Shown: piece by piece, positions 5,632-6,474 of the stretch
Numbering within the stretch: position 1 is the first letter of the stretch
How the letters are laid out: the number at the start of each line of letters is the position of its first letter
NCBI GenBank assembly: GCA_030045935.1
Contig: JASIEN010000483.1
Location: forward strand, 1 to 6,474
DNA length: 6,474 nt
Reading direction: 5' to 3'
From: Candidatus Sulfotelmatobacter sp.
GTDB lineage: Bacteria > Acidobacteriota > Terriglobia > Terriglobales > Acidobacteriaceae
Notes under the pieces: model-generated
Database searches by the model: none
What the model saw: the letters and a program-made list of their open reading frames with translations, nothing else
Told to the model about the DNA's origin: nothing
Made by a program: the position numbers and the translations under genes

Positions 5632-5903
5632 GGATCAGCCGCGACAAAGCCAACGTACTCGCCCGCGCCGTCACCGACGCGCTCAAACAGATGGATGAGG
5701 TTGAGTTCATCGAAGATCCAAATACCATCCGTCAGGAAACCCGCAAGTTTTTGGAAGAACTTCTCAAGCAGGAAGCCAGGATCGACCAGAGCGCCCGGCA
5801 GAAGATCGAAAGTCAGAAGCGGACCATCCTCGAAGGCTCGCAAGAGTGGGACATTCTCTATCGCAAGTATTACAACGAAGAAGTGAAGAAGCTGGGCGTC
5901 TGA
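5628..5903 (+). CDS. DUF507 family protein, second of a tandem pair
   Basis: A 91-residue, charged, helical DUF507 paralogue of the preceding gene, function unknown. It starts at GTG 5628, overlapping the upstream TGA as GTGA, and AAGGCGG (5617-5623) lies 4 nt upstream as a near-consensus Shine-Dalgarno inside the first gene. These two signs support the GTG start and translational coupling. Shared positions with the first protein are L11-A-R13, V15-T16 and E43-E-L45; after about residue 48 it carries one extra residue, then R51-I52 and N83-E84. This copy has more acidic residues in the middle (DEVEFIEDP, 23-31). Two distinct, coupled paralogues suggest a heteromeric partner pair, but this is inference. 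Its stop lies 20 nt from the stop of the convergent TSUP gene with no visible terminator. Confidence 0.85.
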   Translation: MRISRDKANVLARAVTDALKQMDEVEFIEDPNTIRQETRKFLEELLKQEARIDQSARQKIESQKRTILEGSQEWDILYRKYYNEEVKKLGV

Positions 5904-5923
5904 TTTCGCATTGATAGGCCCCG

Positions 5924-6474
5924 TCACAACCTCCCGGCGGCGGACTGGATCAGCAGCAGCAGTCCGGTGCCTGCCAACCCCACATAGATATAGTTCGCGA
6001 ATTGCCGCCCGTGAAGCCGGCGATTGAGCACTCTTCCCGCGAATACTCCGAGCAGGGTTGCCGGCAGAGATAGAAGGTAGTATCGAGTAACGGACCGGCT
6101 CCATAAACCAGCGATCCAGTATCCGCCGATCCCGATGATGCTGGCCGGCAGAAAGTATCCTTGCAGCGTGGCGCGGAATTGCTGCGCTGACCAGCGGCGC
6201 ATGGTTCCGTAAATCGCCAGTGGCGGGCCATTCATGCCATAGGCGCCGCCGAGAATGCCGGCGACGAAGCCGCAAATCAGCAGCCAGGGGCGGCTTTCCC
6301 GGTGAAGTTCGATTGGCGCTCGCCCGATCAGCGCATAGAGCGAGAAAGCGACGATAAGCGCGCCCAGCGCGGCCTTCACGGCGCCCTGATGGCTGCTCTT
6401 AAGAAGAAAAACGCCGAGCGGGATCCCAAACACCGTCGAGCCCACAAGCCATCCCGTGCTGCCCAGATGAATGT
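5924..6474 (-). CDS. TauE/SafE (TSUP) family membrane transporter, 5' end missing
   Basis: The frame is open to the right edge (first full codon 6470-6472), so about 182 C-terminal residues are seen of a family usually near 250. A GTG at 6443-6445 is internal: the preceding residues IHLGSTGWLV continue the membrane segment. About six hydrophobic segments are visible. Family hallmarks are FGIPLGVFLL in the first and GGAYGMNGPPLAIYG in the second half, the latter being the repeated G-x-x-G-P-P signature of TSUP proteins. Characterised relatives export sulfite, sulfoacetate or related organic anions; the substrate here cannot be told. It converges on the DUF507 pair with only 20 nt between stop codons. 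A link to the CLC gene (both could move anions) is not supported by position. Confidence 0.87.
   Translation of the reverse strand, partial: IHLGSTGWLVGSTVFGIPLGVFLLKSSHQGAVKAALGALIVAFSLYALIGRAPIELHRESRPWLLICGFVAGILGGAYGMNGPPLAIYGTMRRWSAQQFRATLQGYFLPASIIGIGGYWIAGLWSRSVTRYYLLSLPATLLGVFAGRVLNRRLHGRQFANYIYVGLAGTGLLLLIQSAAGRL

Noticed and set aside
5571..6275. Minus-strand 234-codon open frame spanning the DUF507 and TSUP genes
   Set aside because: It overlaps three well-supported genes in other frames and its translation is Arg-rich with no recognisable domain.

Overview
The window looks like a piece of chromosome from an Acidobacteriota-type bacterium (Terriglobia/Koribacter-like). That placement is an inference from three things: moderately high GC, a tandem pair of DUF507 genes, and an intergenic palindromic element built on the core GGCTGAAGCC, of a kind I associate with acidobacterial genomes. 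No plasmid, phage, insertion sequence, CRISPR array, tRNA or rRNA is visible.

Layout, left to right. (1) Positions 1-732, minus strand: the 5' two thirds or so of an exported BNR/Asp-box (sialidase-fold) protein. It starts at GTG, has a good Shine-Dalgarno and a plausible promoter, and runs off the left edge. (2) A 236-nt divergent gap. (3) 969-1445, plus strand: methionine sulfoxide reductase MsrA. (4) 1540-2505, plus strand: a membrane-anchored trypsin-like (S1/HtrA-type) serine protease without a PDZ domain. (5) 2506-2647: a gap between convergent genes that holds a REP-like double palindrome. (6) 2648-4474, minus strand: a CLC-family anion channel/transporter fused to two C-terminal CBS domains, with unusual residues at several canonical ion and proton positions. 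(7) 4629-5090, minus strand: a MarR-family regulator, probably co-transcribed with the clc gene. Just upstream of it lie two matching 19-bp palindromes 32 bp apart, one overlapping a perfect TATAAT. (8) 5353-5903, plus strand: two DUF507 genes overlapping by 4 nt (GTGA). (9) 5924-6474, minus strand: a TauE/SafE (TSUP) membrane transporter that runs off the right edge.

How the genes may work together. The one coherent unit is marR-clc, a regulator with an apparent autoregulatory operator pair followed by a CLC protein with cytoplasmic CBS sensors. MsrA (repair of oxidised methionine) and the anchored protease (extracytoplasmic proteolysis) point in the same stress/quality-control direction, but their neighbourhood alone does not prove a functional link. 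The DUF507 pair has no known function. I see no strong case for a wholly new system. The most testable novelties are the MarR operator pair, the divergent CLC active-site residues, and a possible leader ORF between marR and clc.
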